A DNA stretch of 64,000 nucleotides, from NCBI RefSeq assembly GCF_029760855.1, contig NZ_SOSI01000003.1:469453-533452 (forward strand). Reading direction: 5' to 3'. Of this stretch, positions 1 to 8,820 are shown one piece after another. Numbering within the stretch: the stretch's first letter is position 1; the number at the start of each line of letters is the position of its first letter. A model generated the notes under the pieces. That model saw nothing but the letters and a program-made list of their open reading frames with translations, did not search any database and was not told the origin of the DNA. The stretch comes from Erythrobacter litoralis (GTDB lineage: Bacteria; Pseudomonadota; Alphaproteobacteria; Sphingomonadales; Sphingomonadaceae). A program made the position numbers and the translations under genes.

Positions 1-24
1 ATCATGAACGAAGGCACGAAATGA
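1..24 (+). CDS. 3' end of an upstream gene, probably 3-oxoacid CoA-transferase subunit A
   Basis: Only seven codons and a TGA stop are visible in frame 1. The stop shares the ATGA overlap with the start of the subunit B gene at 21, which is the usual translational coupling of the two subunits of this enzyme. The identity as subunit A is inferred from the position alone; the visible residues are not diagnostic. Confidence 0.5.
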   Translation: MMNEGTK

Positions 25-686
25 GCGATACTGCACAGAAGACCGGCTGGGACCGCAACGAGATGGCTGCCCGCGCCGCGCGCGAGCTGGAAGATGGCTA
101 CTACGTCAATCTCGGCATCGGCATCCCTACGCTCGTCGCCAATCATATTCCCGAAGGCATGCAGGTCACGCTACAGAGCGAGAACGGCATGCTCGGCATC
201 GGCCCCTTCCCCTATGAGGGCGAGGAAGATGCGGACCTCATCAATGCCGGCAAGCAGACGATCAGCGAATTGCCGCACAGCGCCTATTTCGACAGCGCGA
301 CCAGCTTCGGCATGATCCGCGGCGGACATATCGACCTTACCGTGCTCGGCGCTATGGAAGTGGCGCAGAATGGCGACATTGCCAACTGGATGATCCCCGG
401 CAAGATGATCAAGGGGATGGGCGGCGCGATGGACCTTGTCGCCGGGGTGAAGAAGATCATCGTGGTTATGGACCATACGGCGAAGGACGGCAGCCCGAAA
501 TTCATTCCCGAATGCTCGCTGCCGCTGACGGGGACCAACGTCGTCGACATGATCGTGACCAATCTCGGCGTGTTCCAGCGGCCCGACCATGAAAGCGACT
601 TCCGCCTGATCGAACTGGCGCCCGGCGTGAGCGAGGACGACATCGCCGCAAGCACGACCGCGAAGTACGAGGTCGCGCTGGGCTGA
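21..686 (+). CDS. scoB: 3-oxoacid CoA-transferase subunit B (SCOT family)
   Basis: Beta subunit of a succinyl-CoA:3-oxoacid CoA-transferase, which moves CoA between succinyl-CoA and a 3-oxoacid such as acetoacetate, in the cytoplasm. The 221 aa match the usual subunit B length. Visible family features are the GIGIP glycine stretch near residues 32-36 and the SENG motif at 53-56, whose Glu54 is the expected nucleophile that forms the glutamyl-CoA thioester. The ATG overlaps the stop of the preceding frame by 4 bp, implying an A-B operon. A family III CoA-transferase follows after 8 bp. The exact substrate (acetoacetate or 3-oxoadipate) cannot be told from sequence. Confidence 0.93.
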   Translation: MSDTAQKTGWDRNEMAARAARELEDGYYVNLGIGIPTLVANHIPEGMQVTLQSENGMLGIGPFPYEGEEDADLINAGKQTISELPHSAYFDSATSFGMIRGGHIDLTVLGAMEVAQNGDIANWMIPGKMIKGMGGAMDLVAGVKKIIVVMDHTAKDGSPKFIPECSLPLTGTNVVDMIVTNLGVFQRPDHESDFRLIELAPGVSEDDIAASTTAKYEVALG

Positions 687-694
687 GGCGGACC

Positions 695-1849
695 GTGGCC
701 CATTGGCTGGACAACCCGCGTGAGCCGAACGCCCCGCTTGCGGGTGTACGAGTGCTGGAACTGGCGCGCGTTCTGGCAGGACCGTTCTGCGGACAGATCC
801 TTGCCGATTTGGGGGCGGACGTCATCAAGGTGGAAAGCCCGGACGGCGACGGTACCCGGAAATGGGGGCCGCCTTTCGTCACGCGCGATAACGGCGACCG
901 CGAGGCGGCCTATTACCACGGCTGCAACCGCGGAAAGCGCAGCATCGTTGCGGACTTCGGAGATGCTGACGATTTGCGCCTTGTCACCGGCTTGGCCGGA
1001 CAGGCGGATGTCGTGCTCGAGAACTTCAAGCCCGGTACGCTTTCGAAATTCACTCTTGATTACGACAGTCTTGCCGCCGCCAATCCGAAATTGGTGTACT
1101 GCTCGATCAGCGGCTTCGGGCAGACCGGCCCACGTCGCAACGAGCCGGGCTACGATTTCGTCGTGCAGGGCATGAGCGGGTTCATGGCCCTTACGGGCGA
1201 ACCGGACGGCGCGCCGATGAAGCACGGCCTTTCGATCAGCGACATGTTCTGCGGGCTTTGGTCCGCCAATGCAATCCAAGCCGCGCTGCTCATGCGCCAG
1301 CGTACCGGCAAGGGGCAGTGGATCGACATGAGCCTACTCGATTGCTCGGTCGCCATGCTGGCGCATCAGGCGCAGTACTATTTCACGACCGGCGAGAACC
1401 CGCCGCGCATGGGCAATCTTCACGCGCAAGTAAGCGCCTATGGCGTCTTCCCGACGAAGGACGGCCCGGTTGTGCTGGCACCGGCGAATGACGGCCTGTT
1501 CCGCAAGCTTCTGACGCTATTCGGCCGGCACGATCTGATAAACGATCCTCGCTTCGCTACCAACGAAGCGCGCATTGCGAACCGCTCCGCCCTCGACGCT
1601 CTCATCGCCGATGAAACCGTCGGCTGGCAGCGCGACACGCTGCTGCGGGAATGCGCGGCGGCCGGGGTGCCCGCCGGTCCGATCAACGAGGTTGCCGAAG
1701 TGTTCGACGACCCGCAGGTCGCCGCACGCGGCTTGGCCTTTCCCTTGCCGGAAGGACTGACGGGGGTTCGCAGCCCTATGAACTTCTCCGATGCCGAACT
1801 CGCGCTCGGGAGTCCTTCGCCGAAGCACGGGGAGCATTCCGGCAACTGA
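695..1849 (+). CDS. CaiB/BaiF family (family III) CoA-transferase
   Basis: A 384 aa family III CoA-transferase, a fold that transfers CoA between acyl groups through an aspartyl-CoA intermediate. The N-terminal LAGVRVLELARVLAGPF block and the LADLGADVIKVE stretch are typical, and Asp154 in PGYDFVVQG sits where the catalytic Asp of formyl-CoA transferase falls. The start is GTG at 695, 8 bp after the subunit B stop, so it is probably co-transcribed with the SCOT-type genes. Two CoA-transferases in one operon suggests catabolism of a short-chain or dicarboxylic acid. The substrate is unknown. Confidence 0.9.
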   Translation: MAHWLDNPREPNAPLAGVRVLELARVLAGPFCGQILADLGADVIKVESPDGDGTRKWGPPFVTRDNGDREAAYYHGCNRGKRSIVADFGDADDLRLVTGLAGQADVVLENFKPGTLSKFTLDYDSLAAANPKLVYCSISGFGQTGPRRNEPGYDFVVQGMSGFMALTGEPDGAPMKHGLSISDMFCGLWSANAIQAALLMRQRTGKGQWIDMSLLDCSVAMLAHQAQYYFTTGENPPRMGNLHAQVSAYGVFPTKDGPVVLAPANDGLFRKLLTLFGRHDLINDPRFATNEARIANRSALDALIADETVGWQRDTLLRECAAAGVPAGPINEVAEVFDDPQVAARGLAFPLPEGLTGVRSPMNFSDAELALGSPSPKHGEHSGN

Positions 1850-1858
1850 CGTCATGGC

Positions 1859-1886
1859 TTGACGCTTCATTCATTTCTGTTAAAAC
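1859..1886 (+). promoter_or_regulatory. Candidate sigma-70 promoter of the GbsR/MarR regulator gene
   Basis: TTGACG (1859-1864) and TAAAAC (1881-1886) are separated by 16 bp, 27 bp before the GTG start of the regulator. The -10 element lies inside the palindromic operator at 1873-1892, so a protein bound there would block RNA polymerase. Called by eye from consensus resemblance and position. Confidence 0.5.
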
Positions 1887-1892
1887 AGAAAT
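1873..1892. promoter_or_regulatory. Palindromic operator upstream of the GbsR/MarR regulator
   Basis: ATTTCTGT-TAAA-ACAGAAAT is a perfect 8-4-8 inverted repeat, 20 bp upstream of the regulator start. A near-copy with the same half-sites and spacing occurs at 2507-2526, just upstream of the next gene. Two matching dyads around a wHTH regulator gene point to an autoregulatory operator. Binding itself is inferred. Confidence 0.7.
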
Positions 1893-1912
1893 AGAAGAAA
1901 TGGAGCCGAGTC

Positions 1913-2455
1913 GTGGCCGATATCATGGACATTCCCGAGGCGCGGGCCTTCATCCTCCACTGGGGGGAGATGGGCAGCGAATGGGGCGTCAACCGCTCGG
2001 TCGCGCAAGTGCATGCCCTGCTCTATCTTTCCGATCGTCCGCGCCATGCGGAAGACATTTGCGAGAAGCTCGGTCTCGCGCGCTCCAATGTGTCGAACGG
2101 GCTGAAGGAACTGCAATCCTACAATATCGTTCGCCGCGTTCACGTCGAAGGCGATCGGCGCGACCATTTCACGGCCGATACCGATCTGTGGGACATGCTC
2201 CTCAAGATTGCCGCCGAACGCAAACGGCGCGAGATCGACCCGACCGTGCAACTGCTCGGTGAATTGACCGAAAGCCTCGCTGGACGGAAAGACGTGCCCG
2301 AGCATATTCGTCAGCGGATCGGTCGAATGCACGAATTTATCAGCACTCTCGCCGATTGGTACGCCGATGTCCGCCGCCTGCCCAAGACGACGCTCGTCAC
2401 TCTTATGAAGCTCGGCAGCAAGGTCACGCGCCTGTTGCCCGGCACCAAATCCTGA
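1913..2455 (+). CDS. GbsR/MarR-family transcriptional regulator
   Basis: A 180 aa winged helix-turn-helix DNA-binding protein of the GbsR branch of the MarR superfamily. The start is GTG at 1913. Residues about 25-95 hold the wHTH: HAEDICEKLGLARSNVSNGL is the recognition helix region, followed by a wing containing HVEGDRRDHF. The C-terminal half is helical and probably dimerises. Palindromic dyads lie upstream of its own start and upstream of the following membrane-protein gene, so it probably represses both. The ligand is unknown; characterised GbsR proteins respond to choline, but nothing nearby shows betaine metabolism. Confidence 0.85.
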   Translation: MADIMDIPEARAFILHWGEMGSEWGVNRSVAQVHALLYLSDRPRHAEDICEKLGLARSNVSNGLKELQSYNIVRRVHVEGDRRDHFTADTDLWDMLLKIAAERKRREIDPTVQLLGELTESLAGRKDVPEHIRQRIGRMHEFISTLADWYADVRRLPKTTLVTLMKLGSKVTRLLPGTKS

Positions 2456-2506
2456 CCATGTGACTGGAAGGAGACCGCCACTGGAACACTCGAATTGCAA
2501 CTGCCT

Positions 2507-2526
2507 ATTTCTGTAATTACCGAAAT
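2507..2526. promoter_or_regulatory. Second copy of the GbsR/MarR operator
   Basis: ATTTCTGT-AATT-ACCGAAAT has one mismatched pair as a dyad and keeps the half-sites and 4-bp centre of the perfect palindrome at 1873-1892. It ends 15 bp before the ATG at 2542. The flanking T and A extend the dyad to 22 bp. It is the expected place for the upstream regulator to control this gene. Confidence 0.65.
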
Positions 2527-2541
2527 AACAGGAGAAACATC

Positions 2542-2949
2542 ATGTATCTCGTTCCTGCCTATATCGTCTACCTCCTCGTCAGCGTCGGGCTCACCATCTG
2601 GGTTGCACGCACCCTCAGCACGAACGGCATCGTCTTCCTCAAGGAATGCTTCGGACACGACGATGCGCTGGCGCATTCCACCAATCACCTGCTGGTGGTC
2701 GGCTTCTATCTCGTCAATCTGGGGTGGATCCTGCTGACCCTGCGCTTCGGACGCGAGCCCGAGAGCGTAGCCGATACGATCCGCTTCCTGTCCAGCAAGA
2801 TCGGGCTGGTCGTCGTGGTTCTCGGCGCCATGCACTTCTTCAACATGAATGCCGTCGCCAAGTTCGGTCGCAAGGTCGGGCAATGGCTTCGCGAGGATGC
2901 ATTCGGCGATCCGGATGATGCCCCGGCACGAGGCGTGACCCTGCGCTAA
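2542..2949 (+). CDS. Small integral membrane protein, GbsR-associated
   Basis: A 135 aa protein with three predicted membrane helices, at about residues 4-24, 49-68 and 87-107, and a short charged C-terminal tail rich in D, P and R. The start ATG has the SD-like AGGAG at 2530-2534. I do not recognise a named family. Its promoter region carries the same palindrome as that of the preceding regulator gene, so its expression is probably what the regulator controls. The function is unknown. A transport or membrane-stress role would fit but is a guess. Confidence 0.8.
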   Translation: MYLVPAYIVYLLVSVGLTIWVARTLSTNGIVFLKECFGHDDALAHSTNHLLVVGFYLVNLGWILLTLRFGREPESVADTIRFLSSKIGLVVVVLGAMHFFNMNAVAKFGRKVGQWLREDAFGDPDDAPARGVTLR

Positions 2950-2971
2950 ATTGCCGCAATAGGACGAAAGA

Positions 2972-2998
2972 GGGCGGCCGGACTCGAGCCGCCCTTTT
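2972..2998 (+). terminator. Intrinsic terminator after the small membrane protein
   Basis: GGGCGGC (2972-2978) and GCCGCCC (2988-2994) form a 7-bp GC stem around a 9-nt loop, followed by TTTT. It lies 22 bp after the plus-strand stop and just beyond the minus-strand metK stop, so it may also serve metK, although the T-run on that side is weak. Confidence 0.75.
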
Positions 2999-3002
2999 CG
3001 AA

Positions 3003-4250
3003 TCAGCCGACCGCTGCTTTCAGATCGTCGACCAGATCGGTGCGTTCCCACGGGAAACGGTCGCCATCCGCCTGGCGTCCGAAATGGCCGTATGCCGCGC
3101 TTTCGCGGTAGATTGGCTTGTTGAGGCCAAGATGCATCCGGATGCCGCGCGGCGTAAGGCCGCCCAGCTTGTCCATTGCCCGGATCGCTTTCTCCAGCCT
3201 CTCATCCGTGACGCCGTCCGCAGCAGTGCCGTGGGTGTCGACATAGAGCGACAGCGGCTTCGAGACTCCGATAGCGTAGGAAAGCTGGATCGTGCAGCGT
3301 TTGGCCAGCCCGGCGGCGACAATGTTCTTCGCCAGATATCGGGTGATGTACGCCGCGCTGCGATCGACCTTGGTCGGATCTTTGCCGCTGAACGCACCGC
3401 CCCCATGCGGAGCCGCGCCGCCATATGTGTCGACAATGATCTTGCGGCCCGTAAGACCGGCATCGCCGTCAGGCCCGCCAATCTCGAAAGCGCCGGTCGG
3501 ATTGATATGCCAGTCAGTCGCATCCGTGACCCAGCCTTCGGGCAGGATTTCACGCACCACACCTTTGACGTAATTCTTGAGCTCGGCTTCCTTGTCGCCC
3601 TCGTGATAGCCCTTGCCGTGCTGGGTCGAGACAACGATTGCAGTGCATTCCACGGGCTTTCCGTTCTCGTACCGCAGGGACAGCTGGCTCTTCGCATCGG
3701 GCTCGAGGAACGGGGCCTTCCCGCTCTTGCGATCGGCGGCGAGGCGTTCCAGTATCTTGTGGCTGTAATCCAGCGTCGCCGGCATGAGATCGGGCGTCTC
3801 GTCGCAGGCGAAGCCGAACATGATGCCCTGGTCGCCTGCACCTTCGTCCTTGTTCGAACCTTCGATACCCGCATCCACGCCCTGCGCGATTTCGGCCGAC
3901 TGCCCGTGAAGATGGTTCTCGAAGGTCAGCGTTTCCCAATGGAAGCCGCTCTGTTCGTAGCCGATTTCCTTGACCGTGCGACGCACCGCGCTTTCGATCT
4001 CGTCACGCGCACCGGGTGCCCAATAGTGATTGAACTTCCAGTCCTCTCGCTCGCGATCGTACATCGGCTTACAGCGGATTTCGCCGGACAAGACCACGCG
4101 CTGCGTCGTCGTCATGGTTTCGCAGGCGACGCGCGACTCCGGGTCTTTCGCCAGCATGAGGTCGACGATCGCGTCGCTGATCTGGTCGGATACCTTGTCG
4201 GGGTGGCCTTCGGACACACTCTCGGACGTGAACAGGTAATTGGTGCGCAT
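3003..4250 (-). CDS. metK: S-adenosylmethionine synthetase (methionine adenosyltransferase)
   Basis: Makes S-adenosylmethionine from methionine and ATP in the cytoplasm. The 415 aa begin [19 protein letters not shown], the classic N-terminus. The GAGDQG nucleotide-binding motif lies near residues 137-142 and the [16 protein letters not shown] loop near 285-300. The frame stays open upstream into lnt, but this ATG is chosen because homology begins exactly here. It lies 35 bp downstream of the lnt stop on the same strand, so the two are probably co-transcribed. The gap is too short for a SAM riboswitch and none was recognised. Confidence 0.97.
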   Translation of the reverse strand: MRTNYLFTSESVSEGHPDKVSDQISDAIVDLMLAKDPESRVACETMTTTQRVVLSGEIRCKPMYDREREDWKFNHYWAPGARDEIESAVRRTVKEIGYEQSGFHWETLTFENHLHGQSAEIAQGVDAGIEGSNKDEGAGDQGIMFGFACDETPDLMPATLDYSHKILERLAADRKSGKAPFLEPDAKSQLSLRYENGKPVECTAIVVSTQHGKGYHEGDKEAELKNYVKGVVREILPEGWVTDATDWHINPTGAFEIGGPDGDAGLTGRKIIVDTYGGAAPHGGGAFSGKDPTKVDRSAAYITRYLAKNIVAAGLAKRCTIQLSYAIGVSKPLSLYVDTHGTAADGVTDERLEKAIRAMDKLGGLTPRGIRMHLGLNKPIYRESAAYGHFGRQADGDRFPWERTDLVDDLKAAVG

Positions 4251-4285
4251 CGAAACCCCGCGGATATACAGATATAAAGAAAGCT

Positions 4286-5917
4286 TTATGTGTTGCGGGA
4301 CAGGTAGCGCGCGTGGACGCGCTTGGCAACCAGCGATGCGCCGAGCAACACCGCGCCCCAGATGAGGGTCAGCCAGTGTCCGAGCCGGGAGAACGGCGTC
4401 GGCGGGGCGGCGCTTGGCACCATCGTATCGACGCGGCCAGCGACATTGCGCCCGATATGTTCGCGGACCACGCCCTGCGCATCGATCACCGCGCTGATCC
4501 CGGTCGTCGTCGCGCGCAGGACAGGGATACCTTCTTCGGCGGCGCGCATCCGCGCCTGCGCCAAATGCTGCGGGGGCCCGAAATCGCCGAACCATCCGTC
4601 GTTCGATGGATTGAAGATATAGTCCGGCCGGTCTCCCGGTTCGACGACCTCCCCGGAAAACACGATTTCGTAGCAGATCTGCATGCCCGCCCTGCCCCAT
4701 GGGCCAAGATCGATAGTTTGCGGGCCGGGGCCGGGCAGGAAATCGAATGCGCCCGGCACGAGGCGCGACAGACCGATCGGCTCCAGCAGCGCGCGCATCG
4801 GAAGATATTCGCCGTAGGGTACGAGATGCGCTTTCGAATAGCGCTCGCCCAGGGTTCCGTCCGCATAGATCGGAGTGACGACGTTATACGCGCCGACCGC
4901 CGTCTCGCGCTCGTCGCGTTGTCCGATCTCCAGATCCATCGCTCCGGTCAGCAGCAGGCTGCCCTCGCCGATGACCTTGCCGATGCGGAAACGGGCGAAA
5001 TCGGGATCGCCGCCCGCGGTCATCTGGAGGTAGTAGCGTTCGGGATAACCGTCGCGCAGGTAATCGGGGATGCCGCTTTCGGGCCAGAGGACCAGCCGGC
5101 GATCGAGACGTCGTTGTGGCAGGCTAAGTCGCCCGATGTTCTGGAACTGCTCTTCGTAGAGTGCCGGATCGTCCATCTCCTCCTGCTGCAGATTGGGCTG
5201 GACGAGGGTCAGGGGAAGATCGCCGCGCTCATCCGGACCGGCCGGCCAGTAGATTACGGCTAGCACAAGTGACAGCAAGGCCCCCATCGGAAGCCAGCGC
5301 CGGCCCATTGCGAAGGCGACGAGCGCCCCGCTTGCCGCCACCAGCACCCCCGACATGGCGTAAGTTCCGACAAAGGGCAGCAGTCGCCCGATACCAGGCC
5401 GGTCCCACGGGCCGATGAAGGCCATCGAAAACGGACCCCAGGCATAGCCGGTGAAGACCCAACTACGGAACCACTCCGCCGCCACCCATAGAGCGCCGAA
5501 AGCGAGGGCAAATGGGAGGAGGTTGCCACGACGCCCGGTCATCCACGCGACGAGAGTAGCGAATGCCGGCCAGACCGCGAGATACAGTGAGAGCAGCGGA
5601 ACGGCCGCCCATCCCAGGATCGCGGGCATCTCGCCCTGATAGGTAAAGGCCGTCGCGATCCAGTTGTTGGTGACGGTAAACAGGCCGATCCCGAACAGCC
5701 ACCCGTTCAAGAACGCGTCTTTTCGGCCCGCGCTCTTATGCGCCAGCCATACGAATACGCCTATGGCCACCAGCGCGACGGGCCACAAATGGAGCGGCTG
5801 GAAACCGAGCGCGGCACCAGCGCCCAGAACCAAAGCCGACCAGCGCGGATGGCGAAGCGCCCACCCTGGAACGCCGCGAAGCTGCTCATTTTTCATACGG
5901 GACGGCGCAGCGCGCAC
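4286..5917 (-). CDS. lnt: Apolipoprotein N-acyltransferase
   Basis: Inner-membrane enzyme that adds the third acyl chain to the N-terminal cysteine of lipoproteins. At 543 aa it is of usual size. The first 230 or so residues are a hydrophobic multi-helix bundle. The rest is a carbon-nitrogen hydrolase domain with the triad visible as Glu in [10 protein letters not shown], Lys in [14 protein letters not shown] and Cys in [12 protein letters not shown]. One more membrane helix lies near the C-terminus. The GTG at 5917 has a GAGAG SD-like element 8 nt upstream. An ATG at 5896 (MKNEQL) is the alternative start. metK follows on the same strand. Confidence 0.95.
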   Translation of the reverse strand: MRAAPSRMKNEQLRGVPGWALRHPRWSALVLGAGAALGFQPLHLWPVALVAIGVFVWLAHKSAGRKDAFLNGWLFGIGLFTVTNNWIATAFTYQGEMPAILGWAAVPLLSLYLAVWPAFATLVAWMTGRRGNLLPFALAFGALWVAAEWFRSWVFTGYAWGPFSMAFIGPWDRPGIGRLLPFVGTYAMSGVLVAASGALVAFAMGRRWLPMGALLSLVLAVIYWPAGPDERGDLPLTLVQPNLQQEEMDDPALYEEQFQNIGRLSLPQRRLDRRLVLWPESGIPDYLRDGYPERYYLQMTAGGDPDFARFRIGKVIGEGSLLLTGAMDLEIGQRDERETAVGAYNVVTPIYADGTLGERYSKAHLVPYGEYLPMRALLEPIGLSRLVPGAFDFLPGPGPQTIDLGPWGRAGMQICYEIVFSGEVVEPGDRPDYIFNPSNDGWFGDFGPPQHLAQARMRAAEEGIPVLRATTTGISAVIDAQGVVREHIGRNVAGRVDTMVPSAAPPTPFSRLGHWLTLIWGAVLLGASLVAKRVHARYLSRNT

Positions 5918-5932
5918 CGAAAGTACTCTCTT

Positions 5933-6646
5933 TTAGCCTGCGACGCCCACTTCGGCGTCGTCCTCCTGCTTGCGGCGACGGCGACGCGGAGCGGGCTTGG
6001 CTTCGCTTTCGTCGCTTCTACCGATCGAGGGCGGAAGCGCCGCAGCGTCGATCTCGCCTTCGACGCCCGGAGCGCCTTCTTCTGTCTTACGGGGTTTGCG
6101 CGGCGCACGCGGCTTCTTCGGTGCGTCTGCATTCTTCACGAAGGAATTATCGCCCGCATCGTCCGCGCCGTCATTGTCGTCGCTTTTCGTACGTGGACGG
6201 CGACCGCGTGGCGGTTGCCGGTCTTCCCCGTCGCCATCGTCGTCGTTCCGGTTGCGGCGAGCGCGTGCGGGCTGCCGATCGTCCGAATTTTGATCGTCGT
6301 CGCGGCGGGCGCGGGGTTGGCGGCGGTTGCGGCGATCGTCGCCCTCGTCCTCGTCGCCATCGTCGTCGTTAGACTGGCGCTCGTCGTCGCGCTTGGCGCG
6401 TGCTTCGTCCTGGCGCGCCTTGTTGTCGGCGATGACGCGGAAATAATGGTCGGCGAATTGCAAGTAGTATTCCGCCTGCACCCGGTCGCCGTGATGCTGC
6501 GCGTCCTGCGCGAGCTTCTTGTACTTGTCGAGCAGCTGAGGCGCGTTGCCCCGTGCGCGGCTATCGATCCGATTGCCCGAATTGGCACCGCCCTGATTGC
6601 GGTTATTGCGTCCGCGACGACGGTTATTATTGCGATTGTTGTTCAA
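5933..6646 (-). CDS. DUF4167 domain-containing protein, disordered and highly charged
   Basis: A 237 aa protein. Residues 1-80 hold the conserved DUF4167 core: an Asn/Arg-rich start, then LLDKYKKLAQDAQHHGDRVQAEYYLQFADHYFRV split across two helices. The remaining 150 or so residues are low-complexity Arg/Asp/Asn/Pro sequence that looks disordered, with RRRRRK near the end. DUF4167 proteins are common in alphaproteobacteria and have no firm function. The Arg-rich composition suggests nucleic-acid contact (inference). The stop is 15 bp upstream of the lnt start on the same strand. Confidence 0.88.
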   Translation of the reverse strand: MNNNRNNNRRRGRNNRNQGGANSGNRIDSRARGNAPQLLDKYKKLAQDAQHHGDRVQAEYYLQFADHYFRVIADNKARQDEARAKRDDERQSNDDDGDEDEGDDRRNRRQPRARRDDDQNSDDRQPARARRNRNDDDGDGEDRQPPRGRRPRTKSDDNDGADDAGDNSFVKNADAPKKPRAPRKPRKTEEGAPGVEGEIDAAALPPSIGRSDESEAKPAPRRRRRKQEDDAEVGVAG

Positions 6647-6674
6647 GGGTATCGATCCTCATTCATGGCGCGGC

Positions 6675-6691
6675 GCGAACCCCCGGTTCGC
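6675..6691. repeat. Short inverted repeat in the leader of the DUF4167 gene
   Basis: GCGAACC-CCC-GGTTCGC is a perfect 7-3-7 dyad, 29 bp upstream of the DUF4167 start on the minus strand, so it would form a hairpin in that leader RNA. No T-run follows. A second dyad in the same 235-bp gap, GTCTTG-GA-CAAGAC (6837-6850), lies just downstream of prmC. The roles are unknown. Confidence 0.4.
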
Positions 6692-6881
6692 ATCTGGCCG
6701 CGTTCCCCCTCGCGTGCATGGTTCCACCACCGTGCACCCGCTCCGGCCTTCATGCATGGTATGCGTTGCCGAGGCCTACGCACCTGAACTGCAATGTCGG
6801 AGCATGACGTTGCGCGATACGATCCATATCCCGCAAGTCTTGGACAAGACGTAATGACAAGCCGGGCCTTTGCCAACCCCT

Positions 6882-7748
6882 TTATGAAAGGACCAGCGCG
6901 CGTGCCCGTCCGGCAAGGTCCTGACGCAGCGTAATGGCGAAGCCTTCAGCGGCAAAAATTTCCGTCACGGCATCGGCTTGTGTGTGCCCGATTTCGAAGA
7001 CCGCGATGCCGCCCGGCTCAATCAACGCGCGAATGTGCGGCGCGAGAAGGCGATAGTCGTCCAGACCATCGGGGCCGGCGAACAGGGCGGAATGCGGTTC
7101 GTAGTCGGCAACATCCGGATCGAGCGATGCTGCCGCTTCGATATAGGGGGGGTTGCACAGGACGAGATCGAACCCGCCAAGACCATCGCGCCAACCGGTT
7201 TGGGTCCAGTCGCCGACGTCCATCGTGGCGCGATCTCCGAAGCCCAACCGGGCGGCATTGCGGCGTGTGACATTGACTGCTCCTTCGCTCGCATCGAGAC
7301 CGAAGCCTCTTGCCGTTTTCCACAGATCGAGCGCGGCGAGCAGCAAGGCACCTGTTCCGGTCCCCAGATCGAGGATGCGGCGTGGCGCTCTACGCGAGCC
7401 GAACGCTTCGCGAGCCGCTTCGATGAGCGTTTCGCTGTCGCTGCGCGGGATCAGCGTGTTCGGGCTGACTTCCAAATCTAGGCCGTAGAATTCTTGCCGG
7501 CCGACGATATGGGCGACGGGCTCGTATGCGAGCCGCCGTTGGATCAGCGCTTCGAATGCCGATGGAGCTTCATCGCGCATGGCATGGATCAGCATGTGGG
7601 ATCTCGTCGTGCCGAGCGCATGCGCCATGAGCAGTTCGGCATCGAGGCGGGGGGGGTCGCTAGTTTTGCTTAATCGCACGGCGGCTTCGCGCACCGCCAC
7701 TCCCGCCTCATCCGTTCGCTCCGAGCCCGTCGGAGGGCTGCTTTTCAC
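6882..7748 (-). CDS. prmC: Peptide chain release factor N5-glutamine methyltransferase
   Basis: SAM-dependent enzyme that methylates the glutamine of the GGQ motif in release factors. The 288 aa show the N-terminal helical domain, the SAM-binding ILDLGTGTGALLLAAL loop, and NPPYIE, the substrate-glutamine motif. The start is GTG at 7748. The stop codon of the prfA gene ends at 7750, so only one base separates the two and they are surely co-translated. Its substrate RF1 is therefore encoded immediately upstream in the same operon. Confidence 0.95.
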   Translation of the reverse strand: MKSSPPTGSERTDEAGVAVREAAVRLSKTSDPPRLDAELLMAHALGTTRSHMLIHAMRDEAPSAFEALIQRRLAYEPVAHIVGRQEFYGLDLEVSPNTLIPRSDSETLIEAAREAFGSRRAPRRILDLGTGTGALLLAALDLWKTARGFGLDASEGAVNVTRRNAARLGFGDRATMDVGDWTQTGWRDGLGGFDLVLCNPPYIEAAASLDPDVADYEPHSALFAGPDGLDDYRLLAPHIRALIEPGGIAVFEIGHTQADAVTEIFAAEGFAITLRQDLAGRARALVLS

Positions 7749-7749
7749 C

Positions 7750-8817
7750 CTATTCCTCCAGCGCCGCTAGCCGTTTCGCCTCGTCCTCGGCGATCAGCGC
7801 GTCGACCAGTTCGCCCAACCCCGGCCCAGCAATGATCTCCGGCAGCTTGTGCAGGGTCAGCCCGATCCGGTGGTCGGTCACCCGCCCCTGCGGGAAGTTA
7901 TAGGTGCGGATGCGTTCGGAGCGGTCGCCGCTGCCGACCATCGCCTTGCGCGCCTCGGCCTCCGCACCCTGCGTCGCCTCGCGTTGGGCGTCGTAAAGGC
8001 GGGTGCGCAGAACCTGCAGTGCCTTTTCCTTGTTCTTGTGCTGGCTGCGCCCGTCCTGGCAGGTGACGACGGTGCCGGTGGGCAAATGCGTAATGCGGAT
8101 CGCGCTGTCGGTCGTGTTGACGTGCTGGCCGCCCGCCCCGCTGGCGCGATAGGTGTCGATCTTCAACTCGGTCGGGTCGAGCTGCACGTCCACCTCGTCC
8201 GGTTCGGGCAGCACGGCGACGGTAGCCGCCGAGGTATGGATGCGCCCGCCGCTCTCGGTTTCGGGTACGCGCTGCACGCGGTGGACGCCGCTTTCGAATT
8301 TCAGCTTGGCGAACACCCCCTTGCCGGTGACGTTGGCGACGATTTCCTTGAACCCGCCGACCTCGCTCGCATTCATGCTGACCGGTTCGATCTGCCAGCC
8401 CTGTTCGGCGGCGAAACGTTCGTACATGCGATAAAGGTCGCCCGCGAACAGAGCCGCCTCGTCGCCGCCGGTGCCGGCACGGATTTCGAGCATGGCAGGC
8501 TTTGCATCGGCACTGTCGCGCGGCAGCATGGCGACGGCGAGCGCGCGTTCCATTTCGGGCAGCGCCTTGCGCAGGCCTTCCAGTTCCTCCTCCGCCATGG
8601 CGCGCATTTCCGGGTCGGCGAGCATCTTTTCCAGTTCCCCCATCTCGCCCCGCGCTGCCTTGACCTTGGCGGCGACGAGGGCGACCGGCTCGAGCTCGGC
8701 ATAATCGCGTGAGGCCTGGACGAAAGCATCGCCTTCAAGCGTGCCCGACGCCATGCGCGCCTCGAGCTCGGCGAAGCGATGGGCGATCTGGTCGAGGCGT
8801 TCGGCTGGGACTTTCAT
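7750..8817 (-). CDS. prfA: Peptide chain release factor 1
   Basis: Class I release factor that reads UAA and UAG and triggers peptide release on the ribosome. At 355 aa it has the expected length. The codon-recognition tripeptide PET sits in [17 protein letters not shown], and the catalytic GGQ in [16 protein letters not shown]. It lies 3 bp after hisS and 1 bp before prmC, forming a hisS-prfA-prmC translation operon on the minus strand. Confidence 0.97.
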   Translation of the reverse strand: MKVPAERLDQIAHRFAELEARMASGTLEGDAFVQASRDYAELEPVALVAAKVKAARGEMGELEKMLADPEMRAMAEEELEGLRKALPEMERALAVAMLPRDSADAKPAMLEIRAGTGGDEAALFAGDLYRMYERFAAEQGWQIEPVSMNASEVGGFKEIVANVTGKGVFAKLKFESGVHRVQRVPETESGGRIHTSAATVAVLPEPDEVDVQLDPTELKIDTYRASGAGGQHVNTTDSAIRITHLPTGTVVTCQDGRSQHKNKEKALQVLRTRLYDAQREATQGAEAEARKAMVGSGDRSERIRTYNFPQGRVTDHRIGLTLHKLPEIIAGPGLGELVDALIAEDEAKRLAALEE

Positions 8818-8820
8818 CGG

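Noticed and set aside
3084..4277. A 397-codon plus-strand frame across metK
   Set aside because: It is antisense to metK, explained by GC-rich codon use; no family sequence.
4251..4285. Possible SAM riboswitch between lnt and metK
   Set aside because: Only 35 bp, with no stem-loop or pseudoknot pattern of the known SAM families.
4251..4700. Open frame upstream of metK on the minus strand
   Set aside because: It overlaps lnt, which has a full set of catalytic motifs, and metK homology starts exactly at ATG 4250.
5738..6787. A 349-codon plus-strand frame with hydrophobic runs
   Set aside because: It is antisense to the DUF4167 gene; its Val/Ala runs are the complement of Asp/Asn/Arg repeats.
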